This document shows, piece after piece, positions 1 through 13,087 of a stretch of 64,000 bases of DNA; the first letter of the stretch is position 1, and each line of letters starts with the position of its first letter. Origin of the DNA: Phoronis australis (taxonomy: Eukaryota > Phoronida > Phoronidae); assembly GCA_002633005.1 (NCBI GenBank), contig NMRA01000195.1, positions 604,154 to 668,153 of the forward strand, read 5' to 3'. A program made the translations under genes and the position numbers. Under the pieces are notes generated by a model. The model was not told the DNA's origin. It searched no databases and was given only the letters and a program-made list of their open reading frames with translations.

Positions 1-970
1 TGGTAGATATGTTTCTATGGCGTTGACGACAGAGGGCGACGAGTTTCAGATCGACCCGAATACCGCTGTGCCCCCTAGCGGCAATTTTAGTTTTTTACGT
101 TCGCCTCTGTATCTTCAAAGGTCCTCAACTGATTTTCATGAAATTTGGCACTTAGGCATATATTAATGAGTTGGCGCTATTCTCTCGTTTTCGGACGGAT
201 TCGAGACATTTTGCGCCATCTAGTGGCCATTTTTACTATTTTCGAGTCGTTTTTTGGCGTCCGCCCCTCTAACAACCATACCACTCTAAGGATGTTTATG
301 AAAATTGGCATGTATGTCCGTACTCTGATGAAGACAGGTGACGATGATTTTCCGGCGACTTCGATTACTGTGGCGCCTCCTAGTGGCAGTTTTGTTTGTT
401 TTTGCGCCCATGGCTGTATCTCCTAAGCGTCTACAGGATCTTTATCAAATGTAGCAAATGTATTTATATGAAGTTGACAACGGACGACGACAACTTTCGG
501 ACAGATCGGTGTACCGGTGTGCCCCCTAGTGGCAATTTTAGTTTTTTTACGTTTAACTCTGTATCTTCAAAGGTCCTCAACGAATTTCTATAAACTTTGA
601 CACATAGACATCTATTAGTGAGATGACGCTATCTATGAAGAGGACGGTTGACAATAATTTTTCCAATGACTTCGACTTCTGTGGTGCCGCCTAGTGGTGT
701 TTTTATCCACCCATAGGTGTATCTCCTAAGCCCTCTGCAGGATCACGTGTATTTATATGAAGTTAGGACGAGAAGACGACGACTTTTTACGGATCCGAGG
801 AACACTCCGCCCCCTAGTGGCAATTTTTTTTTTCGTTTCCCTCTGTTTCTCTGAAGTTCCTCGATGAATTTTAATGAAATTTGGTAAGTGGCTTTCTTTT
901 AAAGAAACGATGACATTGTCTGGTTTCCCGACGGATTTGATGCATTTTGCTCCATCTAGTGGCCATTTTG
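1..970. repeat. tandem repeat family with CCCCTAGTGGC core
   Basis: Related blocks recur at about 60-150, 515-600 and 800-885. Each has a GCCCCCTAGYGGCAATTTT core followed by a 'CTCTGTATCTTCAAAGGTCCTCAA'-like stretch and then 'GAAATTTGGCAC'-like sequence. A second block type, CCTAGTGGCAGTTTT or CCTAGTGGTGTTTTT followed by GTATCTCCTAAG, lies between them near 372 and 686. A third, CCATCTAGTGGCCATTTT, lies near 210 and 949. This is an imperfect tandem or interspersed array with repeat distances of about 290-450 bp. Short open frames here are chance products. The array runs off the left edge of the window. Confidence 0.7.
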
Positions 971-2341
971 ATGATACAAATAAACAACCCTATAAGCACA
1001 CCATTTGCGATGCATTCGTGGGCGCATTTCAACGCTTCGCGTTGCTCTTGTAATAGAATTAAAGTGTTTAATGCTGACAATCACACTTGTCTAACTGTTG
1101 ACACATCAGAACACATGTTCAATGAAAAGGTCAAAATTTCAGAAGAAAAATGCACCTTATGACCCCATGGTTGCACCAAATGACCTGAAAATTAAGAATT
1201 CAAACTCAAACGCACATTGTAAACAGATGTGTAATTTTGAAGTCTCTAGCTCAAAATTTTAGTTTGCACTCAATGACCTTCGACCTATTTTTTCTGATTG
1301 GTTAGGCCTATTTTGTAGTAAAGTAGACTGTTCAATCGGCATGTTGGCTTACACCAGTGTGCTGAAATTGAAAAGAATTCCTTGAAAAATGTAGGAGATA
1401 TAGCATTTTGAACGTTAGATGACCTTTGCACTAATTGACCCTATCCGGTGCATTAGAAGCGTCTTTAGGAGAATTATTGCAAAGCCCGTGAAAAGTCTGT
1501 TTAATGCTGAGAATCAAAGTTGACACATCAGAATACTTGATGAATGCAAAGGACAATTTTTCAGAATAGAAATGCACCTAATGACCCCATGGGTGCACCA
1601 AATGACCTGAAAATTTAGAATTCAAACTCAATCACATTTACTAAACATATATCTAATTTTGAAGTCTCTAGCTCAAAATTTTAGTTTGCACTCGATGACC
1701 TTCGACCTATTTCTCTGATTGGTTAGGCCTATTACATAGTAAAGTAGGACGTTCGATTGGCATGGTGACTTAAACGAGTGTGCTGAACTTGAAAAGAATT
1801 CCTTGAAAAATGTAGTGGATATAACATCTTGAACGCTAGATAACCTTTGCACTAATTGACCCTATTGCATTATAAACGTCTTTAGGAGAATCATTGCAAA
1901 GCCCGTGAAAAGTGTGTTTAATGCTGAGAATCACAGTTGTCTAACGGTTGACACATCAGAATACTTGATGAATGCAAAGGACAAATTTTCAGAATAGAAA
2001 TGCACCTAATGACCCCATGGTTGCACTAAATGACCTGAAACTTTTTATTTCGAATTGAATTAGACGTACCAATCAGACTTCTGAATTTGAAGTGTCTAGC
2101 TCAAAATTTTAGTTTGCATTTAATGACCTTTGACCTGTTTTATCTGATTGGCTGTTTCGATTACTTAGAAATTTAAAGTAATTTTTTAAATTGTGTTGTT
2201 GACTTATACCTGTGCATCGAGTTTGAAAAAGATAGCTTTAAAACTGAAGAATGAGTAGCATTTTGAAAATTATATGACCTCTGCACGAAACGACCTTTCC
2301 CGGTTCAATATGGAATATTATTATATAACGAATCAAAGTCT

Positions 2342-2566
2342 ATGTACTCTCAAAAGTCATATGCGGAATTTAAAGACCGTACCTGCACCCAATTTGGAGT
2401 TATTAAGCCTCGAAGTTGGTCGGAAGAAGAAGAAGAAGAACTAGAAAGATTATTGTCACGCCGTGACAATAACGGACTCTGCGCGTGCGTATTACTGGAA
2501 TTATTATGGGAAATTACTGACAGCAACCCGTTTCTCCATATGAAAAGGAATTCTTTAAAATTGTAG
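2342..2566 (+). repeat. satellite module with poly-Glu open frame and palindrome, copy 1
   Basis: The enlarged satellite unit carries a 74-codon open frame with a run of five or six GAA/GAG codons, followed by an 11-bp-arm perfect palindrome (2,450-2,460 and 2,462-2,472, TTATTGTCACG) and a CTGCGCGTGCG stretch. The second copy at 3,958-4,179 encodes almost the same 73 residues. Homologous copies near 6,430 and 7,330 are broken by stop codons, so conservation of the frame reflects recent duplication, not selection. It is best treated as non-coding satellite DNA. A conserved palindrome plus trinucleotide run could mark an older inserted element. Confidence 0.6.
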
Positions 2567-3957
2567 GAGAAATTACACTGTACATATTAATTTTTTGATG
2601 ACCTTTCCACTAATTGACCTCTTCCGGTGCATTATGAGCCCCGATGAGGGAGTAATTGTTAACTCGATTAAAAGTGTGGTTAATGCTAATAATCACAGAT
2701 GTTTTACTTTAAGCACTTCAGAATACAAGATGAATGAAGTGGTCAAGCTTTCAGAAGAAAAATGCACCTAATGGCCCCATGGGTGCACCAAATGACCTGA
2801 AAATTTAGAATTCAAACTCAATCACATTTACTAAACAGATATGTAATTTTGAAGTCTCTAGCTCAAAATTTTGGTTTGCACTCGATGACGTTCGACCTAT
2901 TTCTCTGATTGGTTAGGCCTATTACATAGTAAAGTAGGACGTTCGATTGGCATGGTGACTTAAACGAGTGTGTTGAACTTGAAAAGAATTCCTTGAAAAA
3001 TGTAGTGGATATAACATCTTGAACGCTAGATAACCTTTGCACTAATTGATCCTATTGCATTATAAACGTCTTTAGGAGAATCATTGCAAAGCCCGTGAAA
3101 AGTGTGTTTAATGCTGAGAATCACAGTTGTCTAACGGTTGACACATCAGAATACTTGGTGAATAAAAAGGACAAACTTTCAGAAGAAAAATTCACTTAAT
3201 GACGACATGATTTCACTAAATGATCTGAAACTTGGTAATTCACATTGAATTAGGTAGCAATCAGACTTGTGAATTTGAAGTGTCTTGCTCAAAATTTTAG
3301 TTTGCACTCAATGACCTTTGACCTATTTTCTCTGATTGGATGACCCTATTGCTTAGTAAAGTAGGCTATATCATTGGCATGTAGGTTTACACCAATGTGC
3401 TGGAATTGAAGAGGTTTCCTTAAAAACTGTAGAAGAAATAAAATTTTCAAAAGTAGATGACCTTTGCACTAGTTGACCGTATCCAGTGCATTTTAAGCCC
3501 TTTTAGTAGAACTATTGCAAAGTCCGTGAAAAGTATACTTAATGCTGAGAATCACAGTTGTCTAACGGTTGACACATCAGACTACTTGGTGAATGAAAAG
3601 GACAAATTTTCAGAAGAAAAATGCACCTAATTACCCCATGGTTGCACTAAATGACCTGAATCTTTGGATTCGGAATTGAATTAAATGTGCCAATCATACC
3701 TGTGAATTCGAAGTGTCTAGCTTAAAATTTTAGTTTGCATTTAATGACCTTTGACCTGTTTTATCTGATTGGATGTTTCGATTACTTAGAAAAGTAATTT
3801 TTTAAATTGTGTTGTTGACTTATACCTGTGCACCGAGTTTGAAAAAGATAGCTTTAAAACTGAAGAATGAGTAGCATTTTGAAAATTATATGACCTCTGC
3901 ACGAAACGACCTTTCCCGGTTCAATATGGAATATTATTATATAACGAATCAAAATCT

Positions 3958-4179
3958 ATGTACTGTCAAATGTCATATGCTGAATTTAAAGACCGTACCT
4001 GCACCCAATTTGGAGTTATTAAGCCTCGAAGTTGGTCGGAAGAAGAAGAAGAACTAGAAAGATTATTGTCACGCCGTGACAATAACGGACTCTGCGCGTG
4101 CGTATTACTGGAATTATTATGGGAAATTACTGACAGCAACCCGTTTTTCCATATGAAAAGGAATTCTTTAAAATTGTAG
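3958..4179 (+). repeat. satellite module with poly-Glu open frame, copy 2
   Basis: This is the 1,616-bp-offset duplicate of the module at 2,342-2,566. It has one fewer GAA codon in the acidic run, a few base differences and the same palindrome. The codon-repeat length change is typical slippage. Confidence 0.6.
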
Positions 4180-5583
4180 GAGAAATTACACTGTACATAT
4201 TAATTTTTTGATGACCTTTCCACTAATTGACCTCTTCCGGTGCATTATGAGCCCCGATGAGGGAGTAATTGTTAACTCGATTAAAAGTGTGGTTAATGCT
4301 AATAATCACAGATGTTTTACTTTAAGCACTTCAGAATACAAGATGAATGAAGTGGTCAAGCTTTCAGAAGAAAAATGCACCTAATGACCCCATGGGTGCA
4401 CCAAATGACCTGAAAATTTAGAATTCAAACTCAATCACATTTACTAAACAGATATGTAATTTTGAAGTCTCTAGCTCAAAATTTTGGTTTGCATTCGATG
4501 ACCTTCGACCTACTTCTCTGATTGGTTAGGCCTATTACATAGTAAAGTAGGACGTTCGATTGGCATGGTGACTTAAACGAGTGTGCTGAACTTGAAAAGA
4601 ATTCCTTGAAAAATGTAGTGAATATAACATCTTGAACGCTAGATAACCTTTGCACTAATTGACCCTATTGCATTATAAACGTCTTTAGGAGAATCATTGC
4701 AAAGCCCGTGAAAAGTGTGTTTAATGCTGAGAATCACAGTTGTCTAACGGTTGACACATCAGAATACTTGGTGAATAAAAAGGACAAACTTTCAGAAGAA
4801 AAATTCACTTAATGACGACATGGTTTCACTAAATGATCTGAAACTTGGTAATTCACATTGAATTAGACGTAGCAATCAGACTTGTGAATTTGAAGTGTCT
4901 TGCTCAAAATTTTAGTTTGCACTCAATGACCTTTAACCTATTTTCTCTGATTGGATGACCCTATTGCTTAGTAAAGTAGGGTATATCATTGGCATGTAGG
5001 TTTACACCAATGTGCTGGAATTGAAGAGGTTTCCTTAAAAACTGTAGAAGAAATAAAATTTTCAAAAGTAGATTACCTTTGCACTAGTTGACCCTATCCA
5101 GTGCATTTTAAGCCCTTTTAGTAGAACTATTGCAAAGTCCGTGATAAGTATACTTAATGCTGAGAATCACAGTTGTCTAACGGTTGACACATCAGACTAC
5201 TTGGTGAATGAAAAGGACAAATTTTCAGAAGAAAAATGCACCTAATTACCCCATGGTTGCACTAAATGACCTGAATCTTTGGATTCGGAATTGAATTAAA
5301 TGTGCCAATCAGACCTGTGAATTCGAAGTGTCTAGCTCAAAATCTTAGTTCGCACCTATTGACCTTTGACCTGTTTAACCTGATTGGTTGACCCGATTAC
5401 TTAGAAGAGTAATTTTTAAAATTGTCTTATTAACTTATACTTGTGTACCGAATTTGAAAAGAATAGCTTTTAAAGTAAAGAATGAGTAGAATTGTGAAAA
5501 TTACATGATCTTTGCACCAAATGACCTCTTCCGGTGCATTATGAAATATGATTATATAATGAATCAAAATTTATATACCGTCA

Positions 5584-6174
5584 GAGGTCCTAAAGTCGTG
5601 AGTGCCCTAAAGTCGTGAACGATCTTATTTCCTCTTCTTCGCGGTCCTGCGACATCTGGCGTTGAAGTTTCCAGCGTTCGTCTGCTTACGAACGTCAAAC
5701 GAATACCCGGACGTGTTCGTATTCACAATATCATAACAAACAGTGAGTGCGTGGCTTCTTTTTTCAAATGTATCTTAAAAACAGCATATTTCACTAATTC
5801 GCTTTTTTGTGCATTTTTGGGATGAATTTTCGAAAATATTTATCGTTCAGATTTACTCAAACACTCGCTCCAGGGGTAGCTTCGACAATGTATCAAAATG
5901 TCCCAGGGTCGATTAAGTTTTGTAAGGCCAAAACAATAAAATACAGAGCGATAATTAATGCTGGCAATTTACGTGAACAACCTCATTGAAAACGTCTCCG
6001 CACATCAAAGTTGGGTGCAAAACATATAACAATTTATTTCAATTGAAACTGAATTAATAAACAATGCAATGCATTTTTATGTCATCTAGAGTAACTGTAA
6101 GCACTGTAGTTGACTTGTGTGGTCATACTTCGTGCATTTCCGTCTAAACGAAACGTTCACGACTTTGGGACCTC
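5584..6174. mobile_element. inverted-repeat element inserted in satellite (MITE-like)
   Basis: The left end reads GAGGTCCTAAAGTCGTGA (from 5,584). The right end reads TTCACGACTTTGGGACCTC (to 6,174), its reverse complement with one mismatch. A second copy of the left motif (CCCTAAAGTCGTGAACG) follows at about 5,605. The interior has no credible gene; a 60-codon open frame at 5,807 resembles nothing I know. The element interrupts the satellite, which resumes near 6,400. No clear target-site duplication was seen, so the superfamily is open. Confidence 0.6.
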
Positions 6175-6399
6175 ATTCAGAATGGCCGGCGATATCAGCG
6201 ACTGTTTTAAAACACTGCTTACGGATACAAACAAGGATTAAGATTGTCAAAACATGTATATTTGTGAAGGCTGATATATGTCCATGACATCACATGAGCA
6301 GTTGCAAACGGACATTGGGTAGTATGACAATCCACTGCTTATTATGCTTATATTCATGACTTAAGGTCACCGGTGTATACTGCCTGAAAATCGCATGTT

Positions 6400-7430
6400 A
6401 AATTTGAAAAACACACCTGCAACTATTTTGGAGTTATGAATTGTCAAATTTGGTCGGAAGAAGAATAGAAATAAGAACTAGAAAGATTATTGTCACGCCG
6501 TGACAATAAGGGACTCTGCGCGTGCGTATTACTGGAATTATTATGGGAAGTTACTGACAGCAACCCGTTTACCAATATGAAAAGGAATTCTTTTAAATTG
6601 TAGGAGAAATTACATATTAATATTTTGATGACCTTTCCACTAATTGACCTCTTCCGGTGAGGGAATAATTGTTAACTCGATTAAAAGTGTGGTTAATGCT
6701 AAAAACGCAGATGTTTTACTTTAAGCACTTCAGGATACAAAATGAATGAATTGGTCAAACTTTCAAAAGTAAAATGCACCTAATGACCTTATGCATGAAA
6801 CAAATGACCTGAAAATTTAGAATTCAAACTCAATCACGTTTATTAAACAGATATAATTTTTAGTTCAAAGCTTTAGTTTGCACCCAATGACCTTTGACCT
6901 AGTTTTCTGATTGGTTAGGCCTATTGCATAGTAAAGTATGGTATTCTATTGGCATCATGGCTTACATCAGCGTGCTGAAAGTGAAAAGATTTCCTTGAAA
7001 AATGTAGGAGATATAAGATTTTAAACGTTAGATGACCTTTGCACTAATTGACCCGATCCGGAGCATTATAAGCCCGTAAAAAGTGTGTTTAATGCTGAGA
7101 ATCACAGTTGTCTAACGGTCGACACATGAGAATACTTGGGGAATAAAAAGACAAATTTTCAGAAGAAAAATGCACCTAATGACCCCATGGTTGCACTAAA
7201 TGACCTGAAACTTTGTATTACGAATTGAATTAGATGTACCAATCAGATTTGTGAATTGGAAGTGTCTAGCTCAAAATTTTAGTTTGCACCTAATGACCAG
7301 AATTTAAAGAACATGCCTTCACCCATTTTGGAGTTATTATGCCTCGAAGTTGGTCGGAAGAAGAATAAGAAGAATTAGAAGAATAAGAATAAAAATGAAA
7401 AAGACCAAGGAACAACAGTACTCTGCGCTT
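6400..7430. repeat. higher-order satellite array, right part, diverged
   Basis: The satellite resumes with the palindromic module at about 6,430-6,620 (GAAGAAGAATAG instead of an uninterrupted Glu run). Units then follow at about 6,777 and 7,170 (marker GCACCTAATGAC). A last truncated module at 7,300-7,440 ends in a GAAGAATAAGAAGAATTAG microsatellite and a CTCTGCG...CGCAGAG hairpin. Copies here are more diverged and carry stops, as expected at the edge of a satellite array. Confidence 0.75.
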
Positions 7431-7439
7431 GCACGCGCA

Positions 7440-10030
7440 GAGTAATGAAATGTAACAAAAAGAAACTATGTTCAAATTTACACGTTACATAATGCAGTAC
7501 CATATAGATAATAAGCCAGTTGCCCAGGAAAATGTCCCAGAAAATGGCGACGGGCAAAGGGCATAAAATAGCAAGCGATATCGCCCCCAAGTCCAACCAA
7601 ATCCCGTTGAATAACTATGTGTATGTACAGTAGACGTTTCTCCACCACAAACGTTTGTGGAATGACATTCGAAAATGGCGGCACGAGAATAAATAGTCAG
7701 AGAGAGCGACATCTGGCGCAAGAACTACATGCGCGCACCCAGGGGGGGGGAGTGCTCGGGACCTCGAACGAGTCCCCCATTTGGCGAAAAAAGGTCCGTC
7801 TCAGCGAAATAAAAAGTCGTAAAAAGTAGAAAACGTACAATAAGAAGGCAGGAATTCGGCGAATGCACAATTCATAGCTCTGAACGTACCCCTTTCTCTT
7901 TCTTAGTGAAACGTCCACATTCCCAAAAATTCGAGTCCCCGTATTTTTCAGGCTGGTTGCGCGCATGAACTACACAGTAACAAGTTTACTTATAATGCGG
8001 GAAACAAGTGTATTCGTACGCGTAAACTCAGTATAATATGACGTGGCAGTATGCAGTAATGTCAAACCTGAACTTGTGACGAAATGAAGGTGTTTTGTCA
8101 AACGTCGCAAAAAACATAATTTACATTATTTTTGTTGCTGCCTTTTAACACGTCCTATTTCACACCCGGCCAACCCGCGATCGAGAACGACCGGAAGGCG
8201 ATCGAGAATTTTGGCGCGAGAAATGAAGCTAGGCAAAGTGAGTCAATTTGATGAATTTCCGTTGTTTTTACTTCCAATGTGAAAACAGAGGCATGAGTTC
8301 AAGGCGTAACACACTGAGGAAGGGCAGGTAGAGATTTAGGGTAGTGTCTCTTTCAATTATTGGAGAAAAGTCACGTTGACCGAGGCATCGCATGAGCCGA
8401 AGGTGATTTGTATGTCATTTTGGAAAATTGCCGTTATTTTTGGCACTAAATCAATAAATTGACCATGGAGCTATAAAGAAATGACGTGTGAAAATATATG
8501 CGCTTGTTTTTGTAGTTTTGTCAGAATCTCTGATTTTTCGACACTTTTCTGTTGAAATGTGCGACCGAGAACGCAACGATAAGCGATAGGGAACGCAAAT
8601 TTGTGTTTGTTTATGCGATCGGGAACGCATCGTAGTGTGTCGAACAGTAATGAACTTTTTACTTATAAAACGTGAAAAAGGTTACAAGATAAGTGTGGTG
8701 CAATGACTTAATCACATTAGCGTCATTACTGTGTTACTTTCGTATCAAAACTGAACAACAGCAAAGCATGTTTTCATTAAATTGCCATGAGTACTACATA
8801 TACATCAATCATAATTTCAGTTTCACAAACGAATTTATTTTCATTTCAGAAAACAGTTTCACTGCTATTATGACGTAAGCTTCAACGAACATGTTACCCA
8901 CGACGTGGAGGTACACCCAACCAGGGTTTTGAAATACAATCATCTACTTTTAGACGAAACAACTGAGAACAAGGGGTTCTAAACTGAAGACTCACCCAGG
9001 AGTTGTTCCATGTGGCCTGCCAGCCAGGGGTAAACAAATTGTTGCAGCAGATGAAAGGGAGTGTAGAATCTTCCTTTAAAATTGTGACAGCAAAAGGAAA
9101 AAAACCAAATAGCCAGTGAAGTCAAAGAATGATGATGAGCTTGCCCATGGGGAGAGAGGGGAGTACGGCAAGATTTCACGAGTCGATTCAAAGATTCCCA
9201 CTCATAAACGTCTGGGATCAAAAAATTGGCCAGAAGTTGTGTAAACTGGTGTGCTGATAAAACGGGTGTAATTTTACTTGATGTTTTATGGATAACATCG
9301 ATACAGAGATGAACAGGTTGACTTGTGGCACCCGAGTGGCTTGCATGTACGTTGTGTTTGAACTCTTCTGTTTTGTAGTCTTGGTCCTAAGTTCACCTGC
9401 ATCATCAGTTCATGATCGCCAGTTTAAAGTGACATTGAAAAAGATTGAGACAGTTATAATATACGTATTTATATTGTGATTTTCTCAAAACGTAGTCAAC
9501 ATGTAGTCATTAACGTCACTTCAACTACACACTGTAGTAATTTACACAAGAAATCAACAGCAATATTATAATATTAATCTTTTATCACACATACCTCAAA
9601 ATTGGTCTTACAAAAATATATAAAATATTGCTTAAGGGAAATCAACATTACAAACCCATTGAACTTTTCCAACGAATTACTTTTGGAATGTATTAGACTA
9701 AATCATCACTGAATCATAAACTGTATTTAGGACTAATTGATTGTATAATAGTCTCTCACAGGAAATCAACAACATGAAAGCAATTTCTACAATAATCATA
9801 GACATATATTTTCTTTTGAAATATTAATTGGTCAGAACAATTGTATGTAAGTATTGCCCAATGACACTTAGGATGGCCATTTAAATCTACCTAAACACTG
9901 CAAAAATGTAATGGTTCTGTTAAAGATCTTTTTGAAATAACACAAATATAGAAAGAAACTTGAGGAAAAAAGGTTCAAAACAAAACGTCAAAATTCTAAC
10001 ACATCAGAAAAAGTGACTTAACAACCTTCA
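7440..10030. other. non-genic stretch, no gene recognised
   Basis: No exon of a known family was recognised on either strand. Open frames reach at most about 89 codons and look like chance. The stretch has an 11-bp G run at about 7,740 and a block at about 8,100-8,660 with repeated GATCGAGAACG/GATCGGGAACG motifs (see the inverted partner near 15,370-15,860). From 9,480 to 10,030 it is AT-rich. Confidence 0.5.
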
Positions 10031-10039
10031 CCACTGGAC

Positions 10040-11330
10040 ATAATAATATCATTTATTGTACATCGTAGGCTTTGCCTAATCATACATTAATACATTAATT
10101 CAAATGTATATTGATAGTATTTACACGGAGAGCAATTCTTCTCTTAAAGCCATAGCCTTCTGAATACATAATGCTAGGTGCTGGATACTGACATGGTTTT
10201 TCTCTTGGAATAACCAAAAAAGAGAATAGTTAACATTCATCAGCTCTGGTAAAAGAATTCTTCTAAAGTCTCTAAGAGCAGGGCATCGACACATGAAATG
10301 AGGCTCATCTTCAACTTCACCCAGACAGCATATGCCGCATATTCTTTCACTTCTAGCAATACTCATATGTCTCCCTTCCTCTATATTAACTGAGTGACCT
10401 GAACATCAAGTATTCTTCTCGAATAAGTGCTTAAACAATTCACATATTGCTCACAAACACGATCACGTTTAAGAAGACTATAAAATTATAAAAATTATAT
10501 TTGTTTGAGCTACCCATTTCCAGTTGCCATTCCTGTACGCCACGATCCAGTAATCTCTGCTTGAATACCATAATAAATTCAGCACTATTGCCTGGGCCAA
10601 ATAACCACACTTCTCCATAGCCGTACCTAAACAAAAATTCTTTGACACGGTGCACCCCGTTACAGTTACCATTTTCACCTTGTTCCCTAAGCATGATATA
10701 GCACTTCAGTGGGTACCTATGTTCGTCCATATCAATTAATTTTGTCCAATAGATTATTGGTTTACACTTATTTTGTATTTAACAATTGTCTCCCACATTC
10801 ACCACATTTGGCGTTTTAATACTCAATCTCAGAACATATTTACAGAAAGCATTTTGAACTTTTTCAATAGATTCAAACATTGATGTTCCCCATATTTCTG
10901 CACCATATGTTAATATGGGCATTATCATAGAGTCAAAGAGTTTGAAATGCACTCCATGGGAAATACAGTTAAATTTTGACAGAGTGGCTTTAAGTTCATT
11001 GCCTTTGGAGCTTGGCTTGCAAGTACTCAACACTCTGTCCATTTAAGTCTACAGGATAATGTGACTCCTAGGTACTTATTGTACGATTAAATTTTTGTCG
11101 CTAAAACCACGTTCCAGTATTTGAAAGAATGCCCCCTCGCTTAAATACCACAGCATACCTTTTCTCCAAATTAACTAGCAAGTTCCAATCTCGACAAAAC
11201 TTTTCGAGGACATTGAGCTTCATCTGTAGCCCAGCAACAGTATTCGGCAACATCACTAAATCATCAACAAAAACACAGCACCTATGTCACTGGACATTTC
11301 ATTCGTGACGTTTCTGCATACTATGCCTGT
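10040..11330 (-). mobile_element. degenerate non-LTR retrotransposon (LINE), 3' half
   Basis: Reading the minus strand, the reverse-transcriptase palm motif FVDDLV appears near 11,270. It is followed by a short in-frame segment (LNVLEKFCRDWNLLVN), then thumb-like sequence at 11,042-10,779 (ILTYGAEIWG). At 10,366-10,121 there is a C-terminal zinc-knuckle of the type CGICCLGEVEDEPHFMCRC. These are separated by frameshifts, so the copy is dead. The low-coordinate end reads as a LINE 3' end (GCCTACGATGTACAATAAATG with nearby TACATTAA repeats). The clade is probably CR1/L2-like; that is inference. The 5' half is missing. Confidence 0.75.
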
Positions 11331-11747
11331 AGAAGGAGGCATACTGTTTGCATGACTTGCCACATTCACCACAAAAGGGAGTGTCCTCGAGCTGTGATGC
11401 AGTGACACATCAGGCTGCATTCTTTAAGTGAAACATTGATAACAAATAGGACACTTGGTTCCTGAGCACGATACTTTATGCTGTGTTTTACTACTGGTAA
11501 AAAACTCTTGACGCATGCAACGCGTCAATTACACGGCTGGCCTAAAGGTCTGGCTTGTTGTAGTGGCACAGTCTTGCCATGTGGTCATACTGAGTCGATT
11601 TCTTAGTTCCTGAACAAGGCTTCACAACACACACACACTCCGTTGTGACATGCAGCATTTCAAGGCGTGGACGTTAACGCCCTGAAGGACTCGACGTGCA
11701 GTTCAACAGAAAAAGTCAAACGCATTCAGTTATGTTTGTTACGCTAA

Positions 11748-12760
11748 TAGACCGGCAGCCCAGAGCACTTAGCATAGATGAACGAGGTACCAACATCTGA
11801 CCACGGGAGCATTTAGAGTCCACCTCAGTATGTACAGAAATGGACGTCTGCCGTTGTCTGCACTCTGGGTGTGACCCCTGGGGGCCTTACAAAGGGCCCA
11901 GAAAATGAGCTAGACTAGATATTCGAGGTACCAGCCAAAACTGATTTAAAACGAACAAAAGTACCGCACTGAACACCAAATGACCCATGACAGACAAATT
12001 GCACTCTGGAATGGGTCCGGCAGAAACCAAAAAGGATCCCCAAAAATGAGCTAGCACATACATTCGAGGTACCACACAAAACCAATTCGATATGATTCAA
12101 TACATGTCACAGATCACTAAATGCCTTATGACAGACAAATTACACTCTGGATTGTGCCCGGCAGAAACCCCCAAAAATCTCAACCACGGTATGACATCAC
12201 AAATTTGAGCTAGACTAGGTTTTCGAGGTACCGGCCAAAATTGGTTTTAAACGAGCACTAGTACCGCACTGAACACTAAATGACCCATGACAGACAAATT
12301 GCACTCTGGAATGGGTCCGGCAGAAACCAAAAAAGCCCCCCCCCAAAAAAAAAACCGAGCCAGCACCACACAAAACCAATTCCATGAGGTTCAATACATG
12401 TCACAGGTCACTAAATGCCCTATGACAGACGAAATACACTCTGGATTCGGTGCCTGGCAGAAACCCTCAAAAATCTCATCCACAGTATCTGCTATCGAAA
12501 CTTTGAGGTACATTAGATACCCGAGGTACCGGCTAAAACTGAATTAAAACCAATCATGAATTGTGCCGCACCAGGTCCATCACAGACAACAAATTGTGCT
12601 CTGAAAGGCGTGGCCAGAAACTCAATCACACCGTAAAAGGAGCTAGGTTATCATTTGGGGTACCACAATAAATAATTCCATGTGATTCAAATACTGGTTA
12701 CCAAATACCCTATAACAGTTAAAAACCAGTGTGGGTTGTGCTCGCCAGACCCAGAAATGG
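11748..12760 (+). repeat. left terminal inverted repeat, internally tandem
   Basis: After an outer unique part of about 180 bp come three alternating A/B units of about 300 bp. A begins CGAGGTACCRGCCAAAACTG (about 11,925, 12,227, 12,522). B begins GAGGTACCACACAAAACCAA or similar (about 12,064, 12,362, 12,657). Each half-unit contains GACAGACAAATT and CACTCTGGAAT motifs. The innermost unit is the most diverged. Confidence 0.8.
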
Positions 12761-13087
12761 TAAGTAATTTTGAAAATATACGACATGTTAGATGATGAGT
12801 TTATACTTTTGCGTCTACTGAGCTCTCACACTTGTAATTGTCAAATGGATGATGGCGGAGAGTAAGCATTTTGGAAAGTACCTGATAACAGTAAAACTTT
12901 GGGATATCAGGAACTGTCTAAAACCAACCCACTCAATGAAGTTTAAGAACGCAGATTGTGTTAAATATCAAACGCTATCAAAACTGCCAACAGAAAGGAT
13001 ACGTCAACGACAACATATGGCCCATATATTAGCGCCCGAGATCCAGCTTGATTCGGGCTCGCTTGTTTCGTCATAGCCCAATTTCCT

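Larger units (their letters stand above)
1060..5580. repeat. higher-order satellite array, left part
   Basis: The marker GCACCTAATGACCCCATGG recurs (with variants) near 1,151, 1,571, 2,000, 2,764, 3,191, 3,621, 4,378, 4,805 and 5,238. Spacings are about 420-433 bp, with every third interval enlarged to about 760 bp. Three units plus the enlargement make a 1,616-bp block. The block at about 2,340-3,955 is nearly identical to the one at 3,957-5,570, while units inside a block differ more, which is the signature of a higher-order repeat. Other unit markers are TAACGGTTGACACATCAG and GATTGGTTAGGCCTATT. No gene is supported in it. Confidence 0.85.

Noticed and set aside
2342-4179. Two open frames of 74 and 73 codons with a Glu run, as duplicated genes
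   Set aside because: They lie in a recent satellite duplication; older copies carry stops, and there are no splice or promoter signals.
1-7430. CRISPR-like array
   Set aside because: Repeat units are hundreds of bases long without short unique spacers, and the genome is eukaryotic.
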